Position numbers and translations under genes: made by a program
Source: Gnetum montanum
Taxonomy: Eukaryota; Streptophyta; Gnetopsida; Gnetales; Gnetaceae
DNA: 64,000 nucleotides
NCBI GenBank assembly: GCA_015680685.1
Contig: MNCI01025357.1
Span: 442,789-506,788, forward strand
Direction of reading: 5' to 3'
Part shown: one piece after another, positions 23,040 through 34,969 of the stretch
Layout: each line of letters starts with the position of its first letter
How positions within the stretch are numbered: position 1 is the first letter of the stretch
The notes under the pieces: model-generated
Seen by the model: the letters and a program-made list of their open reading frames with translations, nothing else
The model's database searches: none
What the model was told of the DNA's origin: nothing

Positions 23040-24477
23040 TATACTCATCTAGATGAGTATGTACCAAACTTCACCTTCATCCTACATTAGGATGAACAAC
23101 TGCAATGACATGATATGGAGGGAAACATTGTATTGCCCCCCGATCGATCTATGCCAAGGATGCTCTTCCAAACTCTTAAGAGGTTGGATATTTCAAATCT
23201 TCACAAGGAATACATTATAAATGGTTGTGACACTCAAGAGTACCATCCCATTGAAAGATAATGCAGGAGAGATCGATACTAATAGAGGCATCATGAGGCT
23301 ATGAAGGGGAAGCACTTCACTAATTCTTTGTTCTTGCTAAACCAAGATGACAATGTGGATCCTCCCCTTGAGGATTCCCAACATGAATATTTTCCACCCT
23401 TGATTATTAGTGATGAGGGTGTGGCCTTGAACTTGCAATCCACTATTCATAAACCAAGTTCAGGAGAAAGCAATAGTCAAGGCAAGAACTTGAGCAAACA
23501 TTGCGATGGCAAGGGATCTAAGGATGGTGGTCGTAATGAGCGATGAGGCGGTGGTGGAAACTATGGTGGTGGTGGTAGTCCACCTTCCTCTTCATTTGAT
23601 TTTGAACATTTCTCTTCATCTTTAGGTTCTAATAGAAGCCACTAAAAAAATAATCGTGATGAAGGTAATTAATGAGACAACAATGATTGTAGACCCCACC
23701 AAGAATGAAGGGGTGACAAAAACCATCATTGGTGTTATTGACATAATAATGATGATGAACCTCTATTAGAAACTCAAAGCATGCTTAACATTACAAAGGT
23801 AGTTAAAATTCCAACTAGGCATGTGAAAGATAGTCAAATCAAGCACTTAGACATGAATAATATCCCACAATTTGAGGGGGGATACAACTCTGATCTGTAG
23901 AATCATCTACAAGATTTGCATGATGCCTATGCCTTACAAAACATTAAGAATGATTAGTAGAATCTTAAGCTATTCCCTAGGACACTCATCAAGAAAGCTG
24001 AAAGTTGGTACTGGTCCTTGGAACCAAAATCCATTCATCAATGGAGTGTCATGTTAAAGCTATTTAATGACAACTATCAGATGTACTCCAGAGTGTTTAA
24101 TCTGAGAAGGAAAATCCAAGGCTGAAAACAGGAAACACATGAACCCTTGGATGCCACCATGGGTAGATATTATTCACTCTTACCTTAATGACCTAGCCAT
24201 GGTTATTCTTAGAGGGAACATCTTCACCACATCATAGATGGGCTCAAAGCAGAAACTAGAAGAACTCTTGGGGTTTATGCCCAAGGGAGATTGTCTAAAC
24301 TAAGAGCTCATCAAACTCAAAGGCTAATAGAGCAAGTAGCAAAAGAAGAAGGTGAATTATGAAAAAGGGAAAGTACAAAAGAATATAATAGAGATCCTTT
24401 CATAAGCAAAGGAGAGGTATGATTTTGTGATGAGGAGGAGTCATGACTTGATGAGGTAGTGAATAGGAAAACCTTGC
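23040..24477 (+). pseudogene. gag, first part (element D)
   Basis: Begins with wording such as DEYVPNFTFILH-stop-DEQL and EGNIVLPPDRSM, which matches gag N-termini of A, B and E. It continues through a Gly-rich and Ser-rich stretch (about 23540-23620). The retrotransposon gag helical domain follows (about 23870-24330; FEGGYNSDL, LFPRTLIKKAESW, VMLKLFNDNYQMYSRVFNLR). Several in-frame stops, many of them TAG. It breaks off at DEVVNRKTL where element A is inserted; the matching continuation is at 31487. Confidence 0.8.
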
Positions 24478-25429
24478 TGATGAGTGGCGAGGTACCCCTA
24501 CACTCAACCATATGAAACGAGCGTAGCAATGCACGATCTGGTCAAACTCCGTAGACTAAATGCCTAAACGCCCCATGGAACACTTGGGGTTAATCATTCG
24601 TTGTCTTCCCAGACTTACTTGTTGTTGTCACGATGTATGGTTAAGTAAGTCCAAGGTATATGATTTTTATGGTCTTTTATGGTTTTTCTCCTATGCTATC
24701 AAGGTGAAGGGTTGAGAGAGCTAACTAACTCTAACTAATAACTAAGTCTAAATTAACTAGCATCAGCATCCATTCCCACTTACCATACACACCCTGAACT
24801 ATGCAACTGTGGCTACTAAACGCTAATCATTACTGGGATCACCACACGTAACACACGTGTTCGAAGTGGTCGTACTGAGGCACCTAATTAGCCTAAACGT
24901 GATGAGTAACCGATTCCTTGACTAGCCGTACACATTTGTAGATGCTTGTAATCAAGTTGTACTCATCCCGTGTTCTAGGAGACAAGGTTGAGAGAGAATA
25001 ATCGCGATGAGTAGCCGATTCCTTGATTAGCTGTACACATTCGTCAATGCTTGTAATCAAGTCGTACTCATGTCGTGCTAATACAGGTAATAAATAATAG
25101 GTAGGAAATAACATGTAATAAATCCTATTCCATGCACTGCAAGGTTTATCCACAAAGCTCGTCTTTATTGGCATACACAACTTGCGTTCAGGTACAAAGC
25201 TGCTCGAATAAAGATCTGTTCACTTGGGGAATCCTACTGCGGGCACATGGAAAATATTCTATCTTTGGAGTGATCAAACTGCTAGAGTTTCCCTACTTTA
25301 AGCCTAGGATGAGAAATGAAGGGAGTTCTACCTCTTATTTATAGATTTGGCGGCGTACCGCGATATTGCGTACGTGATATCGCAGGGGACGATGCGATAT
25401 CATGGTGCATGCGATATTGCATCTCATCA
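24478..25429 (-). repeat. Element A 3' LTR
   Basis: 952 bp, matching 30556-31486 with mostly transition differences. On the minus strand the left end is the palindromic GATATC array (25353-25426), then TATAAATA (25336-25343). A G-rich polypurine-like stretch (catgggggta on the minus strand) lies just outside at 25430-25440, as expected upstream of a 3' LTR. Confidence 0.9.
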
Positions 25430-27240
25430 TACCCCCATGACTAAATGAGGACTCATCCTCGAGTTCCTTACAATAATATTGGGAAGGTATGGAATTATTG
25501 AGGGGAATGGAACTAATGGGATGACATGTGAACGGATCATTATTACAAGACTTGAAAAAATTGGTGTTCATGACAACAAGGGTGAACACCTTATTACAAT
25601 GACATCAAGCCTTAGTTGGCAGCTGAGAAAGAGAGAGAAAAAGAAGTGTTGCTGCTACCAACGCCAAGATTGCGCCTTCGTTGTCCATCTGTAAGCGTGT
25701 CATTGATCTTGCTCCTTACATAGCTGCTTCAACGCTGATCCATTCCAAGTGTTTGCTCTAGATCCAATCCATTACTGCATGGTCACCATCTGCACACACA
25801 ACAAAATCTTAATTAGCAAGGGTAAATGAATCTCAATGCAGTTGATACCTTGCTGCGATGTAAGTCCATTGGCTAGGTTGTGGTATGGCTGATATGGATC
25901 TGGGAATATGTTACTGATGACTACCGAAGGTGTAGGGTTAGGAAGAAAATCAAAAATTTTGGGGCTAGGAGAAAATTGAAAAATCAGGCCCTGTACCCCC
26001 ATGACTAATCGTGAACCTCTGGTAGCGTTAGAATGGAGAAAGAAAAGAAGTAAGAAAGATAGATAAAAAGGGACAACTATGGCATCGATGAAATGGATGT
26101 CAAGATGGAAATGAACATAATAAAATTAATTACAAAATGTTAAGGGAAAGAATTTAACTGATGCTCCAAATATAAATGTCAGTGGGTCCTCCCCAAAGTA
26201 GGCTCATGCCCTTAATGCCCTAACAAACCCACATTCAAAGAGTCCATAGGCCCTGGGAATGTCATTTGGAACAAGAGTTAAAGTCTTAACGACAAGAATT
26301 TACCAAAAAGAAAACATTGCATCAACCAAAATATATACACTAATGATACAACTGGCAATGAGGTGAAAAATGGAGAGAAGGATGGAGAGAAGAGAATGTA
26401 ATGGAATCCCAAGAACAAGGTGGTGTACAGCCCCTTGTGTGTTTTATGATTAATGTGACGTAGCAATTCTCATTCCAACTCCTACCTCAAACCAACCACA
26501 TCCAGTGACTTCGCATCAATGCATTTGGTTAAACCATCCACTTGGACAACAAGAATGCACTCCCCAAGAGCCATCACCATTCTAATGAAACATAGGAGAG
26601 AATGGAAAGCGAGAAGGGCCTTAGTTAGAGGGAACACTTTGGGTTCCATAACCAGTGCTTGTAGCCCAAGTTTATTTGTCTAAGGGGTGTGCTTTGAATT
26701 CTCACTTTGTTGTGTTTTGTTTTTTTTTTGAGAACCACACCATGCAAAGACTTGATTATTTTTATTGTCTCAGCTTCTGATAATTGGGTAACATTGGAAC
26801 AGTAGAAAACTCAAGAAGCAACATTCAAGCACCCAAGAGAATGACCAACACAAAAGCATCAAGTTCCCTTGAAGTCACACCCTTTTCAATTCTTGAGTCC
26901 TTCCTTAGTTTGAGAAATACCTAGTCACCGATTCGTTAAAGTTCTTATTAGAAGGGAACTGTACATTTCCAAGCCAAGAGAAACCATNCTATAACAATGT
27001 TGTAAAACAAAACTAGAAAAGATAAAGAAATTTGTAAAACAAAAATTAGAAAAGTTAAAGAAATTTGTAAAAAAAAAATGTGTAAAAAAAAAACGTTGTA
27101 AAATAAAAATGTGTAAAAAAAATCGAAAAAGAACTGAGGGTCCCATATTATTAGCATAGGTGGCCATATCCCCCATGACTGAGTTGTAAGGGAGAGATCC
27201 GAAACAATGAGTGTTTGTTTGAATTTCGTAAAAGTGTCCA
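25430..27240 (-). other. Element A non-coding 3' region
   Basis: No pol. From the protease side it holds a T-rich (sense) tract with repeats of TTTTACAC-like units (26995-27135), then a block around 26620-26780, then a block around 26175-26260. Both blocks recur in B (48535-48740; 48095-48180) and D (36700-36960; 37340-37440). Short frames inside are not conserved as proteins. Position 26989 is an unresolved base. Confidence 0.65.
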
Positions 27241-27249
27241 ACTTCTCCC

Positions 27250-28045
27250 AAATGATGATCTTAGATTAAGGGATGGAAGTTGGTGACGCTCATATTCCAA
27301 TGTGTCTATGCCTTCATTGTTGGCATGGGTTTGCTCAGTTCGTTCCATGCATATTTTTCTACTCCTTCGAGTAGTTGTCAACCACGGGGTGTCTACTACT
27401 GGTTGGGTGGTTGCTACATACAGGCATCTTTGTTTCAAAGTTTCGTGGGCACACCTGTTACATGGAGGCATTTCCTCCATGTCATCACCTGATGAATCAC
27501 TGTATGTGATGAATGGAACTTTCATCTTCTCGATATTTTCACAAATGTTTATCTTAGAGATTTCCAAGGAAAGATCGTGGATCCTAAGGCATTTGTCTAC
27601 TGTGCTTAGCCATGCTCTTCCCATTATAATTGGGAAGTTCCCTTCGTTGTTGTTAACTTCAATCACCAGGAAATCAACTGGGTAAGACCAACCACACACA
27701 GTCGTAATGATGTCCTCCACCAATCCCAAGGGAATGGTGATGGACTGGTCTGCCAGCTCTAATTGAATGTTGCTCTTCTTAAGTTGTGGCAGGTTCCAGG
27801 CATGGTACATCTCACGTGATATTATGTTGACTCCAGAACCTGAGTCAAGAAGAGCCCTATGTGGTTCATTTCCGGAAATCCACAAATAGATTAAGGGACT
27901 TCCAGGGTTAGTTAGTTTCCTGGGAAGGTGGCCCACCTTGATCCAGTCAGTTACGGTATGCGTTAACATAACCGTATGCTTTACACTTTGATTTTGGATG
28001 GAAGGGTGCTCCGAAGTGTTAGATGGTGATGGAGGAGTGTACATG
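27250..28045 (-). CDS. Retropepsin-type protease (element A)
   Basis: Open minus-strand frame with the intact active site LLDSGSGVNIIS, preceded by WIKVGHLPRK and followed by GWSYPVDFLVIEV and FPIIMGRAWLSTVDKCLRI. This is the aspartic-protease fold used to process Gag. It is the most intact protease in the window. After about residue 215 the frame passes into sequence that in D lies beyond integrase, which shows the internal deletion. It is probably made as part of a Gag-Pro polyprotein. Confidence 0.8.
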
Positions 28046-28309
28046 GTCCTAACCGCTTATTGTTGCGAGAGTTTGTCTGGGCTTTTGGTTCTAAAGTAAG
28101 GTCTTCTCTTTTTACAGTTGTCAGAACTAGCAGCAGGTTGGATATTTATAGCTCTCGCAGTGTGATGTTGCTGCGGTTGAGGAGGAAGTTCCCCTTGCAT
28201 TGCTGGAGTAGGAGGTGTTATGGGAACTACTTGTGGTGGAAGAGGTGCAGATGATTAGGAGGATGGTGTGGATATGGAGTGTCCCCCAGAGGAGAAGGAG
28301 TCCTTCTGA

Positions 28310-30270
28310 ATTACTCCTGAACTTGGTAGTGACGGTTGGGGGTTGTGTGACTCATAGAGTCACTTGGAGAAATCGGCTGCTGCACATAAATATCCATAAG
28401 GGTCAGGCTACCGGTAAGGGTACTGATGTTTCGGCAATGGCATCCCCCATGACTGTGGGTATTTCCACTGCTGATGTTGTCCACCATCATCGTCATCCAC
28501 CATCCACCATCATCGTCTGTGTCAGAGTGACCCTTAGGATGGTCATAATGGCAGATCTCACATCCACCATCATCGTCTGTGTCAGAGTCCTCAGCTACAT
28601 CAGAGTTAGTGATTTTTTCCTTACCCTTGTTATGTGCAGGGCCTAAATCTCTCCACTTTTTCTTACCTTTGTCACTACTTTGTTCTACCTTAGACTCTTC
28701 TACAATTTTTAAGACAATTTCAATTTTAGAGTTTAAGGAACTCCATACATCATCTACCTTAGCCGCTATTTTTGTTATCAACTTTTAGATTGGCAAGGTT
28801 TTCTGGTTCACCAACTCTTCGATTGGTGACTCATCCTCTTCATCACAGAATTTCACTCCCTTCTTTCGAAGGGAGGGATCATGGTTATACTCTTTTGCAC
28901 TTTCCCTTTCGCATAGCTCACCTTCTTCTTTTGGTACTTGCTCCAACAAGCTACATACTTCTTGGGCTCTAAGTTGTGAGAGTCTCCCTTGGGCGTAAGT
29001 TACAAGGGTTCTCCTAGTTTCATGCCTTAGCCCATCCACAATGTGGCGAAGTTGATCCCGCTGAGCATACCCATGGCCCGGGCAACGATGTAACAATGTG
29101 TAATAGTGGGCCATGGCAGCATCCAAGGGTTCATATGTACCTTGTTTCCAGCCTTGGATCTGCTTACACAAATTGGACACTCTGGAGTATGTTTGATACT
29201 TCTCATTGAACAGTTCTAGCATCGTACTCCACCTCCTAATGGTTTTCCGTTCTAAGAACCAGTACTAGCTCTCTGCTTCTTTGGTGAGTGTCCTTGGGAA
29301 CAACTTAAGTTTTTGCCACTCATTTTCTATATTCTGCAAGGCACATGCATTGTGGAATGCCCATAAATGGTTTTGTAGATCAGCACTGTATCCCCCTTCA
29401 AATCGTGGGATGTTATTCATGTCTAAACGCTTGATCTGGCTATCCTTTAAATGCCTTGTGGGAATCCTAACTGCCTCCGTTATGTCAAGCATACTTCGGG
29501 TTGTGAGTAGGGGCTTATCATGATTGTCTTTTTCATGATGCCTGTGATGTCTACATTGTTCCCTACTCTCCCTACGTCCTTGCCCTTGTCCTCTCTCTCG
29601 ACTTTCCCATCGAGGTCTTTCTTCCTTCTTACTTTTATCCTCACCTTTATGTTCATGGTGGCTACGCCCAGATGTGGAAGGAGAGGATGAGTGATGTAAA
29701 GAAGGGGAATAAGAAAGGGGAACCATCACCATGATGATGTTTCTTGCCTTCTCTTCGACTGCTATGGCCCCGATCGTGGTGACGATCTAAGTGCCCATCC
29801 TTAGCATAAGTGGTTGTTCCCTCTATGAACAGTTGGTGTTCACGGGCATCAGAACTAGGGATATGTATCGTTGATCGTAGGTTCTAATACCCAACCTCCT
29901 CATCATCGTTAGGAGGGGGAACATATTTTGCTAAAGAACCCGTGATAAGGGGTTCCTCATCTCCTATTTCGCTAAGGACGTGCGGGGCCTTGCCCTTCAG
30001 TAATGTATGTTGGCTCTCTTGCCTTAAGTCTCTCATATGTTGGGCATCTGTGGGATAATAATCCCTCATGTCAAAATCCTCTGCAACATATTCAGCATAT
30101 AGCTCGGTCATGTCTATTTGTGCCAAGGCATGGAAAAGCATGTGAGAGATTGATCGATCTGGGGGTAACACAATGTTACCTTGCAAATATCTCCACCACA
30201 GCTGTTCCTCCTGATGGAGAATAAAAGTAAAATTAGGAATATACTCATTGGGATGAGTATATGTCATCTT
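28310..30270 (-). pseudogene. gag (element A)
   Basis: The N-terminus MTYTHPNEYIPNFTFILHQ (30267) is followed by ILPPDRS-like wording and acidic linkers. A basic Arg/His-rich stretch follows (29560-29700), then the gag helical domain (29265-29480 and 28990-29222; RLDMNNIPRFEGGY, LFNEKYQTYSRVSNLCKQIQ). It ends in an Asp-rich segment near 28490-28600, where 28 bp are duplicated. It is split over at least four frames (30267-29884, 29732-29265, 29222-28785, 28781-28311), so it is broken, though less decayed than D or G. Confidence 0.8.
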
Positions 30271-30428
30271 ATATTGTTTAGGACTTGGCTGATTTTGATT
30301 ATGTGTTTTATCTTGCCGACTATCTCATGTGTGGTCCTTAGGTGGGGAGTTGCTCTTATGAGAAGAAGGCATTTTTATAGGTGTGCTAATTCACCATTAT
30401 ATAAATTTTTTCTTGATTAACCCAAAGG

Positions 30429-30513
30429 ATCGTTAAGGCTCACAATGATATGAGTGATATCCCTTATGTTNATCGTTAAGGCTCACAATGATATGAGTGA
30501 TATCCCTTATGTT
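30429..30513. repeat. Exact 42-bp duplication around a single N
   Basis: Positions 30429-30470 and 30472-30513 are identical, separated by one N at 30471. This is the signature of an unresolved overlap in assembly rather than biology. It lies between the element A primer site and gag. Confidence 0.85.
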
Positions 30514-30536
30514 CTATTCGGTGCACAAACACTTAG

Positions 30537-30554
30537 TCCCCAGCAATGGCGCCA
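30537..30554 (-). other. Primer-binding site (element A)
   Basis: Minus strand TGGCGCCATTGCTGGGGA directly inside the 5' LTR, one base off its end. It is complementary, with few mismatches, to the 3' end of plant tRNA-Asp, a primer known for Athila-type gypsy elements. Confidence 0.75.
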
Positions 30555-30555
30555 A

Positions 30556-31486
30556 TGATGAATGGTGAGGTACCCCTACACTCAACCATATGAAATGAGC
30601 GTAGCATGCGCAATTCGGTGGAACTCCATAGACTAAATGCCTAAATGCCCCATGGAACACTTGGGGTTAATCATTCGTTGTCTTCCCAGACTTACTTGTT
30701 GTTGTCACGGTGTATGGTTAAGTAAGTCTAAGGTATATGATTTTTATGGTATTTTATGGTTTTTCTCCTATGCTATCAAGGTGAAGGGTTGAGAGAGCTA
30801 ACTAACTCTAACTAAGAACTAAGTCTAAATTAACTAGCGTCAGCATCCGTTCCCACTTACCGTACACACCTTGAACTATGCAACTGTGGCTACGAAATGC
30901 TAATCATTACTGGGATCACCACACGTAACGCACGTGCTCGAAGTGGTCATACTGAGGCACCTAATTAGCCTAAACATGATGAGCAGCTAATTCCTTGACT
31001 AGTTATACACATCTATAGATGCGCGTAATCAAGTTGTACTCATCCCGCGTTCTAGGAGACAAGGGTGAGAGAGACTAATCGCAATGAGTAGCCGAGTTCT
31101 TGATTAGCCATACACATTCATCAATGCTTGTAATCAAGTCATACTCATGCCGTGCTAATGCAGGTAATAAATAATAGGTAGGAAATAACATGTAATAAAT
31201 CCTATTCCATGCACTGCAAGTTTTATACACAAATCTCGTCTTTATTGTCGTACACAACTTGCGTTCAGGTACAAAGCTGCTCGAATAAAGATCCGTTCAC
31301 TTGGGGAATCCTATTGCGGGCACATGGAAAATATTCTATCTCTGGAGTGATCAAACTGCTAGAGTTTTCCTACTTTAAGCCTAGGATGAGAAATGAGGGG
31401 AGTGTCGCCTCTTATTTATAGATTTGGCGGTGGACTGCGATATCGCGTATGCGATATCGCGGTGCATGCGATATCGCATCTCATCA
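30556..31486 (-). repeat. Element A 5' LTR
   Basis: 931 bp. On the minus strand it starts TGATGAGATGCGATATCGC. Three GCGATATCGC palindromes (31438-31480) stand upstream of TATAAATA (31413-31420), which is the likely promoter. It ends at the primer site. Confidence 0.9.
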
Positions 31487-32400
31487 CTTGTCCATTCAAA
31501 AATCTATTTTTGATGTTTTTGCAAAGGTTGATAAATTATGGGACTCTTTGGTAGAAAAATTCTAAATTTCTATGAAGATTGCTAAAGAATCCAAAGAGAA
31601 AAATAGTGATCGTAATCATAGGAGGTGAAAAGAAGCTAAACATGCCTACCAGAAAGGTAAGGGCAAAGTTGTTGTAGTTGAAGAAGTTGTGGAGATAGAC
31701 TCTGAAGATGATACTGGTTGTAACATTTTTCAATATGAACATTCAAAGGAATTTTATCCTATAGTGTCACACTTACAAGAGTTTGGGGTGTATACATTAA
31801 ATTCATGACTAGCAAGGTGGCAAGCACCTAGACAATTGCCTTATTCTCAAGGAAATTTGAGGTAGTTCCACTAGCACCAACAAGCTTATTATCCAAGTGG
31901 GCTCTACCACAACTGTATGAGTAATGCCAATAATGGCACCAACCACAATTGTGGGGAATGCCATTGCCAAGACAACAGTACCCTTATAAGCAACTAGATC
32001 CATATGGGTACTATGTTTGGCAACCCATCTCTCCAAGAAGTTCTGGAAACCACACCTCATTTCAACATTAGTATTACCCTCCAAAGTACCATTGAACACA
32101 TTTACCATCTATTCAAGAGGAGAACCCATATCCATACCATCCTCTACATTCATCCACACACATCCCTCTGCCCTTAACCCAGTTAACTCTTGCTCCATCC
32201 ATGCAGGAGAAAATTCTTCCATAGCCATAGCAATGAAATGCTATGAGGGCTATACATTCATAGCTAGCCTTCCAACCAAGTGGTTCAGATAATCATTCAA
32301 GAAAGTAACCCTTCTTCTGACTTAATAGTCCCCCAAACCCTCACAACCTAATGTAATTGGTCATCCTATATTTTCAACACCCTCAGCCTCTACATCAAAT
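31487..32400 (+). pseudogene. gag, second part (element D)
   Basis: Continues the frame broken at 24477: LSIQKSIFDVFAKVDKLWDSL, then IAKESKEKNSD, GKGKVVVVEEVVEIDSEDD (31660-31710) and FQYEHSKEF. This equals the gag tail of A, B and E (AKVDQIQDSWDS..., then an Asp-rich segment). A Tyr/Gln/Pro-rich region follows with stops. Confidence 0.8.
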
Positions 32401-32439
32401 ACATTTGAGTACCCTTCAAAATAAGTGTTTCCTTAGATT

Positions 32440-32965
32440 CACATTGTAATGGTAACTCATGCTATTTCTGATTGGATCAAGGCTAACAATCTTCCCATGA
32501 AAAGACTAAAACTAGGAAGTCCTCTCATTTACGTGCATGTTGCTAGACATGATCCATATAAGGCTCTTCTTAATTCTGGTTCTAGTGTTAATCTCATCTC
32601 CCATAACATGTACAAAGCCTAGAACCTACCACATCTCAAGAAGATTAATATCCATTTAGAATTGATAGACCAATCAATCACTATTCCTTTAGGATTAGTA
32701 GAAGACATTATGACCATAGTTTGTGGGTGGTCCTATCCTGTCAATTTTTTTGGTAATCAAGGTTAAAAACTACAAAGGTGACTTCCCCATCATTATGGAA
32801 AGGGCTTGGTTAAGCACAATAGATGCACATATGAGTATAAGGAACCTCTCCTTGGAAATCTCCAAGGAAAATAAATTTGAATGATTAGAGAAGAAGCATG
32901 TTCCATGCATCATGTATAGTGATAGTAGGTACAATTGCATGTCAAAGATTTGGTCCATTAAGAGT
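32440..32965 (+). pseudogene. Protease remnant (element D)
   Basis: AISDWIKANNLPMKRLKLGSP is followed by LLNSGSSVNLIS: the catalytic Asp of the DSG motif is Asn, so the protease is dead even before its frame breaks. GLVEDIMTIVCGWSYPV and FPIIMERAWLSTIDAHM follow after a frameshift near 32750. Confidence 0.85.
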
Positions 32966-33269
32966 ACATTCATTAAAGCATGTAATTAGTGTGCACATGA
33001 AAAATATATTCAGAGGTTCCTGTACATAGCATCCACAAAACAAGAGGGCACCTAGTCGTTGACAGCTAACTTTGACGATAGCACACAATGCATAGAACCA
33101 ATTGAGAGCCTAACATGCACCTATATTAAAAGCATGGATGAACTTGAGCAAGTTCATCACCAACTCTTTGATGATGAAGAAAATGATGATACATATTGGG
33201 GAGACTTGGAAATCTCTGATAATTTCAAGTAGGAGCACCTAGAGTTAAAAACTCTACCAGCTGGCATGA

Positions 33270-34740
33270 AATACACATTTTTAAACAATGGTAAAATGGT
33301 CATAATCAATGCAAATATTACTTCAGAAAAAAAAAGACAAGATGTTGTAGGTCGTTAACAAGTGGCCAACAACCTTTACTTGGTCATATCATAAACTAAT
33401 AGGAATCAATCCAAGGATATGCCAACATCACATCTACACCAACTTGGCCATGAAGCCAAGAAGGTAGCTGTAGAGGTAGCTAAATCCCAAATTGAAGTAG
33501 ATCATCAAGGAGGAAATAGAATAACTCCTCAAGGTAGGGTTCATCTATCACATTGTGAATAGTGAGGGGGTTAGCCCACTCATAATTGTGCCAAAGAAAG
33601 ATGGCAAGTGGCAGGTTTAAATCGACTCTAGGTTATTAAATATGGCAACATTTAAAGATCATTTTCCATTACCATTTGTGAATTAAGTGTTGGACGCCAA
33701 ATCTATGCATTGCTATTATAACTTCTTGGATGGTTATAGTGGCTATAACCAAATCCAAATTGTGTCAGAAGATTAGGCCAAGAAAAAATTCATGAGTCCC
33801 TAGGGGGCTTTTGCATATTGTAAGATTCCATTTAGTCTATGCAATGCCCCTGTAACATTCCCAACACTTGGTCCTAAGTATTTTCCAATAGTAGATTGGT
33901 AGCATGGTAGAAGTCTTTATGGATGATTTTTCTACCTATGGGGCTACATTTGAGTAAGCCCTGGATTGCCTTGAGTAGGTATTGAAAAGATGTGTTGAAA
34001 CAAACCTTAGCCTTAATTGGTAGAAAAGCCATCTAATGGTCTAGGAAGGCATAACATTGGTGCATAGAATTACTTAGGTAGGGATTGTGGTAAACCCAAA
34101 AAAGATAAGGGTCATCTAAGGAATTACAAGTCAACTGGAGATAGTCAAAGATGTCAGATCATTCCTTGGACATATTGGCTACTACCAGAGTTTCATAAAG
34201 AATTTCTCTAAGATTGCAAAGCCATTGGTCAAACTTACAAAGAAAGATGCTCCATTTGTTTGGACCAAGGAGTGCAAATGTGCATTCCAACTACTAAAGG
34301 AGAAACTCATAGAAACTCCAATTCTATAGGCCCCAGATTGGTCTAGACCATTCCATATCATGATAGATGCATCTAATTATGCCTTGGGAGCTATGCTTAC
34401 ATAGTTGGATGATAAGAAACATCCATATTACATCCATTGCACGAGTTGAAGCATTGTGGGTGCATAATTGAATTACACAACTGAAAAAGAACTAATGGTA
34501 GTGGTGTATGCTCTTGACAAGTTTAGGCACTATGTGCTTGGTTACAAGGTGTTTGTGCACATAGATTATAGTGCCATCTGCTTCCTAATGAACAAGCTAA
34601 TAATGAGCCCTTGTATCATATGGTAGCTCATGATCTTGTAGGAATTTGATCTTACAATGGTAGATCAGAAAGAAACTGAGAATGTGACCACTGGTCATCT
34701 CTCTCAATTAAGATGGGATAATAAAGAGGAGCAGAGCCAC
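33270..34740 (+). pseudogene. Reverse transcriptase-RNase H (element D)
   Basis: RT fingers and palm: PLIIVPKKDGKWQV (33560-33620), YNFLDGYSGYNQIQI (33715-33765) and the catalytic VEVFMDDFSTYG (33908-33942). A connection with VRSFLGHIGYYQSFIKNFSKIAKPL (34150-34225) leads to RNase H (PFHIMIDASNYALGAML; KELMVVVYALDKFRHYVLGYKVFVHID). The catalytic Asp pair survives. In-frame stops at 33774, 33955, 33976, 34042, 34327, 34402, 34465, 34624 and 34639 are TAG or TAA, mostly where Gln is expected. Confidence 0.9.
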
Positions 34741-34969
34741 TTTCTGATCAATTTCTAGATGAACTCCTCTTTACAGGAGTAATAAATGACCAAGTACCCA
34801 TATAAACAAAATGGTATGATGGCATCATCACTTACCTTATCACTCAAGAGATGCCATAAAATCTAGACTTTAGGAAGAAGCAATAGTTTCTTCATCTAGT
34901 AAAGTACTTCATGGAAATCAATGGACACCTTTACAACATGTGCACTGAAGGCTTGGTTCATTGGTATGT

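Larger units (their letters stand above)
24478..31486 (-). mobile_element. Element A: gag-protease-only LTR retrotransposon inserted in D
   Basis: 7.0 kb with LTRs at 30556-31486 (5') and 24478-25429 (3'), each TGATGA...TCATCA on either strand. Flanks are cttgc (24473-24477) and cttgt (31487-31491), a 4-of-5 target duplication, and D's gag resumes in the right place. Inside, on the minus strand: primer site, gag (about 30270-28310), protease (about 28045-27250), then about 1.7 kb of non-coding sequence. RT, RNase H and integrase are absent, so it must have moved by using proteins made elsewhere. It is closely similar to element B. The description fits TR-GAG-type non-autonomous elements known in plants. 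Confidence 0.85.

Noticed and set aside
26925-27251. Phe-rich minus-strand frame, possible envelope membrane protein of A
   Set aside because: Same T-rich tract as in B and D; not conserved as a protein and it contains an unresolved base.
28060-28646. Plus-strand frames antisense to element A gag
   Set aside because: Shadows of the gag coding region on the other strand; no promoter or domain.
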